Assembly: GCA_013043005.1 (NCBI GenBank)
Contig: JABDOZ010000010.1
Span: forward strand, 1-38,368
DNA: 38,368 nucleotides
Direction: 5' to 3'
Origin: Flavobacteriaceae bacterium
GTDB lineage: Bacteria; Bacteroidota; Bacteroidia; Flavobacteriales; Flavobacteriaceae
Part shown: one piece after another, positions 28,783-38,054 of the stretch
Position numbering within the stretch: the stretch's first letter is position 1
Layout of the letters: the number at the start of each line of letters is the position of its first letter
The notes under the pieces: generated by a model
Seen by the model: the letters and a program-made list of their open reading frames with translations, nothing else
Told to the model about the DNA's origin: nothing
Databases searched by the model: none
Made by a program: the position numbers and the translations under genes

Positions 28783-30683
28783 TATTTTAGTCTATAGGTG
28801 TTAGATCTTGTTATTGCTATACGGTCATCTTCCAGCATTTCAACTATACATTTCTTGATTTCATCTTCTGATCTTGAAAGGTTTTCGGCTAGTTTTCTTG
28901 ATGAAAGATTCGTTTCTTTTAGTGCTTCTAAAATATTGCTTTTAATCATAATATAATCGGACTTTTCCGGTTTTTCTTTATTCTGAATACAAACAGAACA
29001 GATGCCGCAAGGTTCTGGATTGGTCTCACCAAAATAACGAAGTAACTGAATGTTTTTACAAATCGTATCATCATTGATGTATTGTATCACAGCTTTCACC
29101 TGATCCTGTTTCAGTTTATGTTGAACCTCAATGGTTTTGGCAATGCGGTTAATGGTCTTGTCATCTTCTCTGGGCTGAATAAAGGTGATCTCAGTATCTG
29201 ACTTCCCTAGTTTTAAGTTGATGACCTCATCAGCCTCCAATTGCTTTAAGGTGGCAATCACAGCTTTTTCAGTTGTATTGACCTTAGAGGCAATTAAACC
29301 AATGTTGACCTTTACTTCCTGATCAAAGATACCTCCATAAGTTCTCAAGATAGATTTGGTTATTAAACTTATATTCTGGTTGTTTTTAAGATAAACAAAC
29401 AATTGATCTCCAGTCAATTTGAATTGCAACCAAGAGCTATTCTTGAATTGTGGGGTTAGACTGATTACACTGTTTCGGTCTAGAAGCTGTAGGGCATTAT
29501 AGGCGGTTATACCTGATAATTCATAGGTCCTGCAAAAAGCATTGAAATCAAAATCAAAAGTAGTATAAGCACCTTCACCATAAGAGATCTGAAAATAATT
29601 ACAAAGTTTCTTATAGATGTGTTTAATAAGAGAAATAGATGGTAACACTTTTAAGAATTGATTCTTAAGCATGGTTTCATCAGATTTATTAGCAAGTATA
29701 ATAGCATAGGCTTTGTCTCCATTTCGGCCTGCTCTTCCAGCTTCTTGAAAATAGCTCTCTAAACTTTCGGGTAAATTAATGTGTATGACAGTTTTTACAC
29801 TGGGTTTATCAATTCCCATTCCAAAAGCATTCGTAGCGACAATAACTTGTTTTCTGTTATTTAACCAATCCTCTAATCGGCTGTCTTTTTCTTCACTGGA
29901 AATGCCTCCGTGATAAAATGTACTTGAAAATCCTTTACTTTCCAGATACTTACTGATATCAATGGAATACTTTCTGCTTCTTACATATACTATTGAAGAC
30001 TCTTTATTCTTTTTAAGGATTTTTTCTAGTTGATAATGCTTGTCCTCTTCTCTAAAAACCATATAAGCCAGATTTTCTCTTGCAAAGGATTGTTTGAATA
30101 GTTTTGGCTCTAGCAGATCCAGTTCCACAATGATGTCATCTACTACCTGAGGTCTTGCAGAGGCCGTTAAGGCAATAATATTGATGCCGGGATGAAGGTC
30201 TCTCAGGATCTTGATATGTTTATAGCTGGGTCTAAAATCGTTTCCCCATTGCGAGATGCAATGCGCTTCATCAACAGCAATTAGATTAACGTTCATTTGT
30301 TTGATACGGTTCTGTACCAATTCCTGTTGCAGGCGTTCTGGTGATAAATACAGGAATTTATAGTTGCCATAGATGCAATTATCCAGTAATGTATCCAACT
30401 CCTTAATTGGAATGCCACTTGTGAGTGCCATGGCTTTAATGTTTTTGTTCATGAGGCTCTTAACCTGATCCTTCATTAAAGCAATGAGAGGAGAAATAAC
30501 GATGCATATACCTTCCCTGGCTAAAGCCGGTACTTGAAAACAAATTGATTTGCCGCCTCCAGTTGGCAACAATGCAAAGGTATCTTTATCAGCCATTACA
30601 CTGTTTATAATATCCTCTTGCAAAGGCTTAAAACTGGTAAAATTCCAATAACGTTCTAGTATTTGAATTGGATGTTCCATCAA
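28782..30683 (-). CDS. recQ: ATP-dependent DNA helicase RecQ-type
   Basis: 633 aa; 'FALLPTGGGKSICFQVPAL', 'DEAHCISQWGNDFRPSYKHI', 'VATNAFGMGIDKPSVKTVIHINLPESLESYFQEAGRAGRNG', Cys cluster C..C..C. Confidence 0.96.
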   Translation of the reverse strand: MMEHPIQILERYWNFTSFKPLQEDIINSVMADKDTFALLPTGGGKSICFQVPALAREGICIVISPLIALMKDQVKSLMNKNIKAMALTSGIPIKELDTLLDNCIYGNYKFLYLSPERLQQELVQNRIKQMNVNLIAVDEAHCISQWGNDFRPSYKHIKILRDLHPGINIIALTASARPQVVDDIIVELDLLEPKLFKQSFARENLAYMVFREEDKHYQLEKILKKNKESSIVYVRSRKYSIDISKYLESKGFSSTFYHGGISSEEKDSRLEDWLNNRKQVIVATNAFGMGIDKPSVKTVIHINLPESLESYFQEAGRAGRNGDKAYAIILANKSDETMLKNQFLKVLPSISLIKHIYKKLCNYFQISYGEGAYTTFDFDFNAFCRTYELSGITAYNALQLLDRNSVISLTPQFKNSSWLQFKLTGDQLFVYLKNNQNISLITKSILRTYGGIFDQEVKVNIGLIASKVNTTEKAVIATLKQLEADEVINLKLGKSDTEITFIQPREDDKTINRIAKTIEVQHKLKQDQVKAVIQYINDDTICKNIQLLRYFGETNPEPCGICSVCIQNKEKPEKSDYIMIKSNILEALKETNLSSRKLAENLSRSEDEIKKCIVEMLEDDRIAITRSNTYRLK

Positions 30684-31222
30684 ATAGAACCAATTATATC
30701 TAAAATATGATCAGCGCGTTTTTTAACATTTTCAAATGGAACGTCAATAAGATGATAGTCGTATCGCTCGTAAGTGTTTAATAAATGATGATGAATTTTA
30801 ACAGCCTGTTCAAAGTTTTCATACCGTTCACTATCACTAACATATATTTCCTGCCATGGTGATAAGATAAATACATGATCGTAAACATGAGTTTTACATG
30901 TTTCTATAAATTCCATGGGATAAATGTCACCTATATAATCCATATATGCCAAAACGTCTGGTATGCCTCTATCCATAAACACCAGCTCAGAATCTGAATT
31001 ATTTGCCTCTGTGAACTGTTTTTTTCTCCCTTTAAGAAGTAATTCGCTAAAAAGCAGCGGATTAGTTAAAAACAGTTGTTCTGTGCCGTTTTTTCTGGCT
31101 TCCAAAGTGACTTGTCTCGAAATTTCAAGCATGCAATTATGACCGCGTTGAAGCAGTTCTGCAATAATTGCAGATTTTCCGGTTCCCGGACCTCCTGTTA
31201 TGACTATTTTTTTTACATCCAA
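30680..31222 (-). CDS. AAA-type ATPase/kinase (AAA_28, NadR/TTD14-like)
   Basis: 180 aa; P-loop 'KIVITGGPGTGKSAIIAELLQRGHNCMLEISRQV', 'VFMDRGIPDVLAYMDYIG'. Confidence 0.82.
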   Translation of the reverse strand: MDVKKIVITGGPGTGKSAIIAELLQRGHNCMLEISRQVTLEARKNGTEQLFLTNPLLFSELLLKGRKKQFTEANNSDSELVFMDRGIPDVLAYMDYIGDIYPMEFIETCKTHVYDHVFILSPWQEIYVSDSERYENFEQAVKIHHHLLNTYERYDYHLIDVPFENVKKRADHILDIIGSI

Positions 31223-31275
31223 TTTGGCAGGATTTTGGTTATAAAATTAGTAAATAAAATATGCATTCTAAACTG

Positions 31276-31283
31276 TATATTTG
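31276..31283 (+). promoter_or_regulatory. -7 element TATATTTG for the DUF493 gene
   Basis: Exact TAnnTTTG 18 nt before ATG at 31302. Confidence 0.5.
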
Positions 31284-31301
31284 AAAAGTAAAAAATATCT
31301 T

Positions 31302-31595
31302 ATGAGTACCGACAGAAATAGAGACGCTTTTTATATAAAATTAAAGCAGCAGTTAACTGAAACCAGTTTGTGGCCAAGTATATATCTTTACAAGTTTATC
31401 ATAAAATCTGATAAGCAAAAGATCATTCAAATAGAAGAATATTTCAATAATATGGGCGCTGTCATAAATACGGTCAAATCTAAAAAAGGAAACTACACGA
31501 GTGTTTCGGTGAATGTAAAGATGAAAAATCCGGATTTAGTCATTGCAAAATACCGAGAAATAGAACAAAATATTGAAGGCGTAATTTCATTGTAA
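31302..31595 (+). CDS. DUF493 family protein
   Basis: Start reassigned from TTG 31281 (inside promoter) to ATG 31302; 'YLYKFIIKSDKQKIIQIEEYF...VKSKKGNYTSVSVNVKMKNPDLVIAKYREIEQNIEGVISL'. Confidence 0.85.
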   Translation: MSTDRNRDAFYIKLKQQLTETSLWPSIYLYKFIIKSDKQKIIQIEEYFNNMGAVINTVKSKKGNYTSVSVNVKMKNPDLVIAKYREIEQNIEGVISL

Positions 31596-31682
31596 TTAAG
31601 TGCATGAATTCTATTTTTTTCCGTAATTTGCGAGGGTAAGAATACTTCAACAACTATTATTTAATTCTACACATATTTTATT

Positions 31683-32315
31683 TTGATAGATGATCTAGAA
31701 TACAACACGGAACGGGAACATTTGATAATTCCTGAATATGGCAGGCATATTCAAAAGATGATAAACTACGCTAAATCACGAGAGACTAAAGAAGAGCGAA
31801 ACAAACTGGCCAAAGCCATAATTTCAGTAATGGGAAATTTACAACCTCATTTCAGAGATGTACCCGATTTTCAGCATAAGCTTTGGGATCAGTTATTCAT
31901 CATGTCTAATTTTGAATTAGATGCCGATTCACCTTATGAAAAACCGTCTCAGGAATTGTTGGCCGAAAGACCAGAACCTTTAAAATATCCACAAAATCAT
32001 CCTAAGTACAGGTTCTATGGTAACAATATTAAAACCATGATAGATGTATGCAAAACCTGGGAAGAAGGTGAGATGAAAGAGGCATTAAAGTATACCATTG
32101 CCAACCACATGAAAAAGTGTTTCCTGAATTGGAATAAAGATACGGTTGAGGATTCTGTGATCTTTGAACATCTGTTTGAATTATCTGAAGGAAAAATCAA
32201 TATGAAAGATTCTAAAGAGAATCTTGCAGATTCTTCCAGTTTAATGAGGAGTAAGAAAAAATTTACTGGTAAAAAAGGACAAAAGAAGTCCAATAAATAC
32301 AAAAAGCGTTACTAA
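31683..32315 (+). CDS. DUF4290 domain protein
   Basis: 210 aa; 'DDLEYNTEREHLIIPEYGRHIQKMINYAKS...' N-terminus typical of this Bacteroidota family; TTG start. Confidence 0.88.
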   Translation: MIDDLEYNTEREHLIIPEYGRHIQKMINYAKSRETKEERNKLAKAIISVMGNLQPHFRDVPDFQHKLWDQLFIMSNFELDADSPYEKPSQELLAERPEPLKYPQNHPKYRFYGNNIKTMIDVCKTWEEGEMKEALKYTIANHMKKCFLNWNKDTVEDSVIFEHLFELSEGKINMKDSKENLADSSSLMRSKKKFTGKKGQKKSNKYKKRY

Positions 32316-32337
32316 TAAATAACAGTCTTCTATCTCT

Positions 32338-33648
32338 ATGAAAACTTTCAAAATTGAAGGAGGTCACAAGCTCAAAGGTGACATCCAGCCTCAAGGCGCA
32401 AAGAACGAAGCCTTACAAATTTTATGTGCTGTCCTGCTAACTTCAGAGAAGGTAAAAATTAACAACATCCCTGATATTGTTGATGTTAATAAATTGATCA
32501 AATTATTAGAGAATCTTGGAGTCAAGGTTAAAAAAATTGATAAAGGCTCATTTGAGTTTCAAGCTGATGAAGTAGATCTTGAGTATCTTGAATCTGATGC
32601 TTTTAAGGTTGATGGAAGAGGATTAAGAGGCTCAATAATGATCGTTGGACCCCTTTTAGCCCGTTTTGGTAAAGGTTATATTCCTAAGCCCGGAGGTGAT
32701 AAAATTGGTCGCAGAAGACTAGATACACATTTTGAAGGATTCATAAATCTAGGCGCCAAGTTTAGGTATAATACCGAAGATACGTTCTATGGTGTTGAAG
32801 CCAAAGAGTTAAAGGGTACAAACATGTTACTAGATGAGGCTTCTGTTACCGGAACTGCCAATATTGTAATGGCGGCTGTTTTAGCCAAGGGAAAGACCAG
32901 TATCTATAATGCAGCATGCGAACCCTATTTGCAACAGCTTTGTAAAATGCTGAACAGAATGGGAGCTAAGATAAGCGGCATTGGGTCTAATTATTTACAT
33001 ATTGAAGGCGTTAGTGAATTGAAAGGAACCGAGCATACTATGTTGCCCGATATGATAGAGATTGGGAGTTGGATCGGTCTGGCAGCCATTACCAGAAGTG
33101 AGCTGACCATTAAGAATGTCAGTTGGGACGATCTTGGGCAAATTCCGAATGTATTTAGAAAACTGGGAATTATTGTTGAACGAAAAGGAGACGATATTCA
33201 TATACCAGAGCATAAGAACGGCTATGAAATACAAAATTATATTGATGGGTCCATATTGTCTGTTGCTGATGCTCCTTGGCCAGGATTTACTCCAGATTTG
33301 TTGAGTATTGTTTTAGTAGTTGCCACGCAGGCCAGAGGCGAAGTACTGGTGCATCAAAAAATGTTCGAGAGCCGTTTGTTCTTTGTAGATAAATTGTTGG
33401 ATATGGGAGCTAAAATTATATTATGTGATCCTCATAGAGCAACCGTAATTGGTCATGATTTTAAATCGAACTTAAAAGCAACAACCATGACGTCGCCAGA
33501 TATTAGAGCTGGAGTTTCACTGTTAATTGCAGCTTTATCTGCAGATGGTGTCTCTACCATTCATAATATTGAACAAATAGACAGAGGCTATGAAAATATT
33601 GACGAACGACTCCGAGCCATTGGAGCTAAGATTGAAAGACTGGATTAA
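32338..33648 (+). CDS. murA: UDP-N-acetylglucosamine 1-carboxyvinyltransferase
   Basis: 436 aa; 'GGHKLKGDIQPQGAKNEALQILCAVLL', 'MLPDMIEIGSWIGLAAI', 'DIRAGVSLLIAALSADGVSTIHNIEQIDRGYENIDERL'. Confidence 0.97.
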   Translation: MKTFKIEGGHKLKGDIQPQGAKNEALQILCAVLLTSEKVKINNIPDIVDVNKLIKLLENLGVKVKKIDKGSFEFQADEVDLEYLESDAFKVDGRGLRGSIMIVGPLLARFGKGYIPKPGGDKIGRRRLDTHFEGFINLGAKFRYNTEDTFYGVEAKELKGTNMLLDEASVTGTANIVMAAVLAKGKTSIYNAACEPYLQQLCKMLNRMGAKISGIGSNYLHIEGVSELKGTEHTMLPDMIEIGSWIGLAAITRSELTIKNVSWDDLGQIPNVFRKLGIIVERKGDDIHIPEHKNGYEIQNYIDGSILSVADAPWPGFTPDLLSIVLVVATQARGEVLVHQKMFESRLFFVDKLLDMGAKIILCDPHRATVIGHDFKSNLKATTMTSPDIRAGVSLLIAALSADGVSTIHNIEQIDRGYENIDERLRAIGAKIERLD

Positions 33649-33658
33649 GAAAAACTAT

Positions 33659-34975
33659 TTAAGATAGTGCTGACTTGTAAGTCGTCAAACAGCGTTCTCT
33701 CGCATATTTATGATCGACTATTTGGGAAGGGTAGGTGAGTTCCTGATAGTTCGGAACCCATTTCTTAATGTATTGTTGATCTTTATCGAATTTTTGGATT
33801 TGAGTGGTGGGATTGAATATCCTGAAATAAGGAGCCGCATCAACACCACAACCTGCAACCCATTGCCAGTTCCCAACATTGCTGGCCATTTCGTAATCGT
33901 GCAATTTTTCTGCAAAATAAGCTTCGCCCCAACGCCAGTCAATTAATAAATGCTTGCATAAAAAACTGCCAACCAACATGCGCACTCTGTTGTGCATAAA
34001 TCCAGTTTCATTGAGTTGTCGCATGCCTGCATCAACTAAAGGGTAACCTGTTTCACCTCGACACCATAGTTTAAATTCTTCCTCATTATTTCGCCATTCA
34101 ATTCGGTCATATTGTGGTTTAAAACTATTGGAAACTGTTTGAGGAAAATGCCAGAGAATTTGCATGAAGAATTCCCGCCAGATCAATTCCTTTAAAAAAG
34201 TAATATTTTTAAACTTCGATGCTTTTCCTACAATCTGTCTAATACTAATTGTCCCGAAACGCAAATGCGGCCCAATCCTGGAAGTTGATTCCTTAGCCGG
34301 AAAATTTCTGGTTGACTCGTAATTATCAATTATATCATCATTCGTAGAATATTCTTCAACTGGAATCGAGGATTTCTCGAATCCTATATCTTTTAACGAT
34401 AAAAAAGATAATTCTTTAGATTTAATCACATTATCGAGCAATTCTCCTGACGCATAAAACTTAATGCCTTCACTATTGAATTTTTCCAACCATTTTCTGG
34501 AGTAGGGTGTATACACCTTATACGGTAATCCATCGTCTTTTACAACCTCATCGCGCTCAAAGATTACCTGGTCTTTATACGATTTAAATAGGATTTTTTC
34601 TTGGCTTAGCAAAGATTCAATGTCCTTATCTCTGGAAATGGCATATGGTTCGTAATCATGGTTTGTGTATACTGCATTGACAGTATATTTTTCAAGCAGT
34701 TGTTTAAATATATGTATAGGCTTTCCGTGGAAGATCGATAAACTGCTACCATGATCATTCAGTTGATGATTGATCTGTTGTAATTGCTCATGAATAAAAG
34801 TAACACGAGCATCGTCTTTTGGTAATTTATCAAGTATATCTGTATCAAAAATAAATATCGGAAGAACTGGGTGATCAGAATTTAAGGCATGAAGTAAACC
34901 AACATTATCTTGTAACCTAAGATCACGACGAAACCAAAATACAGCAATCGATTTGTTCATTTTAGTATTTACCAA
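33659..34975 (-). CDS. phr: Deoxyribodipyrimidine photo-lyase / cryptochrome
   Basis: 438 aa; 'VFWFRRDLRLQDNVGLLHAL', 'TGYPLVDAGMRQLNETGFMHNRVRMLVGSFLCKHLLIDWRWGEAYFAEKLHDYEMASNVGNWQWVAGCGVDAAPYFRIFNP'. Confidence 0.97.
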   Translation of the reverse strand: MVNTKMNKSIAVFWFRRDLRLQDNVGLLHALNSDHPVLPIFIFDTDILDKLPKDDARVTFIHEQLQQINHQLNDHGSSLSIFHGKPIHIFKQLLEKYTVNAVYTNHDYEPYAISRDKDIESLLSQEKILFKSYKDQVIFERDEVVKDDGLPYKVYTPYSRKWLEKFNSEGIKFYASGELLDNVIKSKELSFLSLKDIGFEKSSIPVEEYSTNDDIIDNYESTRNFPAKESTSRIGPHLRFGTISIRQIVGKASKFKNITFLKELIWREFFMQILWHFPQTVSNSFKPQYDRIEWRNNEEEFKLWCRGETGYPLVDAGMRQLNETGFMHNRVRMLVGSFLCKHLLIDWRWGEAYFAEKLHDYEMASNVGNWQWVAGCGVDAAPYFRIFNPTTQIQKFDKDQQYIKKWVPNYQELTYPSQIVDHKYARERCLTTYKSALS

Positions 34976-35423
34976 ATAGCTCCTCTAATTTAGTCTTTCT
35001 GTAACTAAAGATCTCATCTAATTTAGGTTTTACTAAAATTGGATGTACTAACTGTCCTAGCCATCCTAAAGGAATTTTGTAATCAATAATATCCTCCATC
35101 TCAACACCACCTTCAATTTCCTTTATAAAATGTTTATGATGCCATAAAGAATAAGGTCCAAATCGTTGTTCGTCAACAAAATATTGCTTATCCCTAACAT
35201 GCGTAATCTCTGTAACCCACTTTGTTTTAATTCCCATTACAGGAGTCACGACATATTGAATGATCTGCCCCGGAAACATAGGTCTGTCCGCACCGGAAAG
35301 GATATCAAAACTCATGTAATCTGGAGTGATGGTTTTCAAGTTGGCTGGATTTGATAAAAACTCCCATGCCTGATCTACACTGATAGGTAGATTTTGCTTT
35401 TTATGTAACGTAAATACCTTCAT
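34962..35423 (-). CDS. SRPBCC (START-like/polyketide cyclase-like) protein
   Basis: 153 aa; 'LPISVDQAWEFLSNPANLKTITPDYMSFDILSG...DEQRFGPYSLWHHKHFIKEIEGGVEMEDIIDYKIPLG'. Confidence 0.85.
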   Translation of the reverse strand: MKVFTLHKKQNLPISVDQAWEFLSNPANLKTITPDYMSFDILSGADRPMFPGQIIQYVVTPVMGIKTKWVTEITHVRDKQYFVDEQRFGPYSLWHHKHFIKEIEGGVEMEDIIDYKIPLGWLGQLVHPILVKPKLDEIFSYRKTKLEELFGKY

Positions 35424-35427
35424 TCAT

Positions 35428-35598
35428 TTAGTCTTTTTGCAAGACTTCTATTTGCATAAGGATCTTTTGAGCTTCAGCATATTTTTCATCACTTTTAGCT
35501 CTATCCACACTCGATAATTTGTGCCACTGGCTCATTAATTGCTCATACTCTTTTTGCAGAGTATCCAGTTTTGATTTTTTTCTAAAAATGCCTAACAT
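35428..35598 (-). CDS. Lacal_2735-type small protein, 56 aa (not in the supplied ORF track)
   Basis: MLGIFRKKSKLDTLQKEYEQLMSQWHKLSSVDRAKSDEKYAEAQKILMQIEVLQKD*; fits exactly between neighbours with 4-5 bp gaps. Confidence 0.85.
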   Translation of the reverse strand: MLGIFRKKSKLDTLQKEYEQLMSQWHKLSSVDRAKSDEKYAEAQKILMQIEVLQKD

Positions 35599-35603
35599 GA
35601 TTT

Positions 35604-36152
35604 TTATTTTAAATAATTAGTGATCTTAGAACTCATCGGTTTGGTAACCGATAAATAATAATCTATTAAATGTCCTTTTTCGTCAACCAGATACTTTTGG
35701 AAATTCCATTTTACAGAAGACGACTTGTTTCCGTTTATTTCTTTTTTGGTTAACCAAGCGTACAGCGGATGTTGTTTATCGCCTTTGACATCAATCTTTT
35801 CGGTCATTAAGAAATCAACGCCATAATTAACCTGACAGAATGATTGAATTTGATCCGCACTTCCTGGTTCCTGGCTTCCAAACTGATTGCAGGGCAAACC
35901 AATTACCACTAAATTGTCTTTGTATGTTTCATGGAGTTTCTGCAAGTCTTTATATTGACCGGTAAAACCACACTTTGAAGCTGTATTGACAAATAAAATT
36001 TTCTTTCCTTTAAATTCTGAGAGGTCAATGTTTTCTCCGGAAAGGCTACTTATTTCAATATCGTAAATACTTGTTTTGGGATCCTGCACTGAGGACTGAG
36101 ATTTTCCAAATAATGGAAGAATTAAACACATAGTTAATATTTTTAAATTCAT
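35604..36152 (-). CDS. Glutathione peroxidase family protein
   Basis: 182 aa with signal-like N-terminus; 'KILFVNTASKCGFTGQYKDLQKLHETYKDNLVVIGLPCNQFGSQEPGS', 'WNFQKYLVDEKG'. Confidence 0.95.
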   Translation of the reverse strand: MNLKILTMCLILPLFGKSQSSVQDPKTSIYDIEISSLSGENIDLSEFKGKKILFVNTASKCGFTGQYKDLQKLHETYKDNLVVIGLPCNQFGSQEPGSADQIQSFCQVNYGVDFLMTEKIDVKGDKQHPLYAWLTKKEINGNKSSSVKWNFQKYLVDEKGHLIDYYLSVTKPMSSKITNYLK

Positions 36153-36156
36153 ATTA

Positions 36157-36840
36157 TTAAATTTTAAAAGTTACAATGCCGCAATCCATTTCAAAGATCT
36201 GACCTGATATGGATCCAGCTTTCTCTGACAGTAAAAAGTCTGCCATATCTGCTACTTCCTCCGGATTTAAGAATTTTTTCAAGGGATGACGTTCTGTTAT
36301 ATTTTCGATCATTTTTTCGTTTCTCAACAACTTTGATGCGAGTTCAGTATCTGTAACCGTTGGAGCAATCGCATTGATTCGTATTGATGGCGCTAACTCC
36401 GCACCTAAGGACTTAACCAGCCCTTCTACACCCGATTTTGCTGTTGCAATACTGGCATGAAAAGGCATTCCAAGCTTCGAGGCTACCGTACTGAATAGTA
36501 AGATGGAAGGCTTAGCACCATTCTTTAAAACTGGTAAATATTTCTGGATACTTTTTACCGCTCCCAAAACGTTAATTTCAAAATCTGATTTGAAATCGTC
36601 TAGGCTTAATCTTGTAATGGGTTTAAGATTGATACTTCCCGGACAATAAACCAAGGCATCTGCCGATTCTATATCAGGAAGATCATTTTCCAAAACATTA
36701 CAACTGTGGTGTGTTAAATTTTTGTCTGAAAAATCAGGAGCAGTTCTGCTGATATTTATAACCTGATTGGAAGGCAACAATGTTTTTGCAATTGCTTTAC
36801 CAATACCTTTACTGCCTCCTACAATTATTATCTTTTTCAT
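36157..36840 (-). CDS. Short-chain dehydrogenase/reductase
   Basis: 227 aa; 'KIIIVGGSKGIGKAIAKTLL', 'HASIATAKSGVEGLVKSLGAELAPSIRINAIAPTVTDT'; catalytic position HASIATAKSG lacks the canonical YxxxK Tyr. Confidence 0.9.
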   Translation of the reverse strand: MKKIIIVGGSKGIGKAIAKTLLPSNQVINISRTAPDFSDKNLTHHSCNVLENDLPDIESADALVYCPGSINLKPITRLSLDDFKSDFEINVLGAVKSIQKYLPVLKNGAKPSILLFSTVASKLGMPFHASIATAKSGVEGLVKSLGAELAPSIRINAIAPTVTDTELASKLLRNEKMIENITERHPLKKFLNPEEVADMADFLLSEKAGSISGQIFEMDCGIVTFKI

Positions 36841-37064
36841 ATCGTTGTGAGAGGTCTTCCTTTTAATCGTTTTTCAATTCGTTGTTTCACTGCTGTCAAT
36901 CGCTTCATTAGTTCCATGATATTCTGATCTTTTTCTTTTTTATATACTTCATTTAAACCCAAAATGAGAGCTTTTGCCTCTCTGGATGCTAAAACCCGTT
37001 CACTTGTATTTTTGAAAGACTGTTTACGGTTTTCAAATTCTTTCGCTTTTTCTATTATATTCAT
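36837..37064 (-). CDS. Small hypothetical helical protein (75 aa)
   Basis: Embedded in operon with 4-bp overlap to SDR and 4-bp gap to folE; charged helical sequence. Confidence 0.75.
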   Translation of the reverse strand: MNIIEKAKEFENRKQSFKNTSERVLASREAKALILGLNEVYKKEKDQNIMELMKRLTAVKQRIEKRLKGRPLTTI

Positions 37065-37068
37065 GGAA

Positions 37069-37761
37069 TTAATCGTTTAAATAATTTTGTAATTCTGCAA
37101 TTTTCGAAGGTGAATCGAAAAGTCCACCATAGTAAGCCGTTACCGTTGATGAAGTATCATCTTTAATTCCTCGTGAAGATACACATAAATGTTTAGCATC
37201 AATAATAACCGCGACACTGCTAGTTCCTAAAATTGACTTTAATTCCTCTGCAATCTGATTGGTTAATCGCTCTTGGACCTGCGGTCTTTTTGCATAATAC
37301 TGAACTATACGGTTTAATTTTGAGAGACCTATCACTTTACCTGAAGACACATAAGCAACATGTGCCTTACCAATGATAGGTACAAAATGATGCTCGCAAT
37401 TGGAGTAAAACGTTATGTTTTTTTCTACCAGCATCTGATTGTATCGATACTTATTATCGAATAAGGCCACCTTTGGTTTGTTTTCGGGATTCAATCCTGA
37501 AAATATTTCATCAATATACATCTTGGCTACTCGTTGAGGTGTTCCTTTTAATGAGTCATCATTAAGATCCAATCCCATAACATCCATAATTTCTTCAAAC
37601 AGGATAGCTATTCTTTCTTTCTTTTCTTCATCGGACATTTTGAAAGCATCAGATTTCATAGGGGTTTGCAGGCCTGTATACAAATGATCATCTCCAATAT
37701 CCTCGATCGTAAAACCGTTGAGTTTATGACCGTTTAATTTTGTTAATGTGTTATTTTTCAT
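37069..37761 (-). CDS. folE: GTP cyclohydrolase I
   Basis: 230 aa; 'NITFYSNCEHHFVPIIGKAHVAYVSSGKVIGLSKLNRIVQYYAKRPQVQERLTNQIAEEL'. Confidence 0.97.
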   Translation of the reverse strand: MKNNTLTKLNGHKLNGFTIEDIGDDHLYTGLQTPMKSDAFKMSDEEKKERIAILFEEIMDVMGLDLNDDSLKGTPQRVAKMYIDEIFSGLNPENKPKVALFDNKYRYNQMLVEKNITFYSNCEHHFVPIIGKAHVAYVSSGKVIGLSKLNRIVQYYAKRPQVQERLTNQIAEELKSILGTSSVAVIIDAKHLCVSSRGIKDDTSSTVTAYYGGLFDSPSKIAELQNYLND

Positions 37762-37775
37762 TTTCCTAGCAATTT

Positions 37776-38054
37776 TTATCGTTTTGACACTTTATTGTTT
37801 GATATAGATCGTTGTCTGCTACATTTAAAACGCGCTTCATTAAATGACCTTAACTTTTGATGTTTTGTTTTTCTTCCTTGTACTCGCTTTCGCCATAACC
37901 TGAAACTACTCGGTTTTAACTCTTTTCTCATAATTTCAATCACATCTTGCTCAGATAATTGAAATTGAAATTGTATGGCTTCGAAAGGTGTTCGGTCTTC
38001 CCATGCCATCTCAATGACTCGATCTATCTCTTGTCTGTTTTTATCATAATGCAT
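37776..38054 (-). CDS. TIGR03643-type small protein
   Basis: 92 aa; 'EIDRVIEMAWEDRTPFEAIQFQFQLSEQDVIEIMRKELKPSSFRLWRKRVQGRKTKHQ'. Confidence 0.88.
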   Translation of the reverse strand: MHYDKNRQEIDRVIEMAWEDRTPFEAIQFQFQLSEQDVIEIMRKELKPSSFRLWRKRVQGRKTKHQKLRSFNEARFKCSRQRSISNNKVSKR

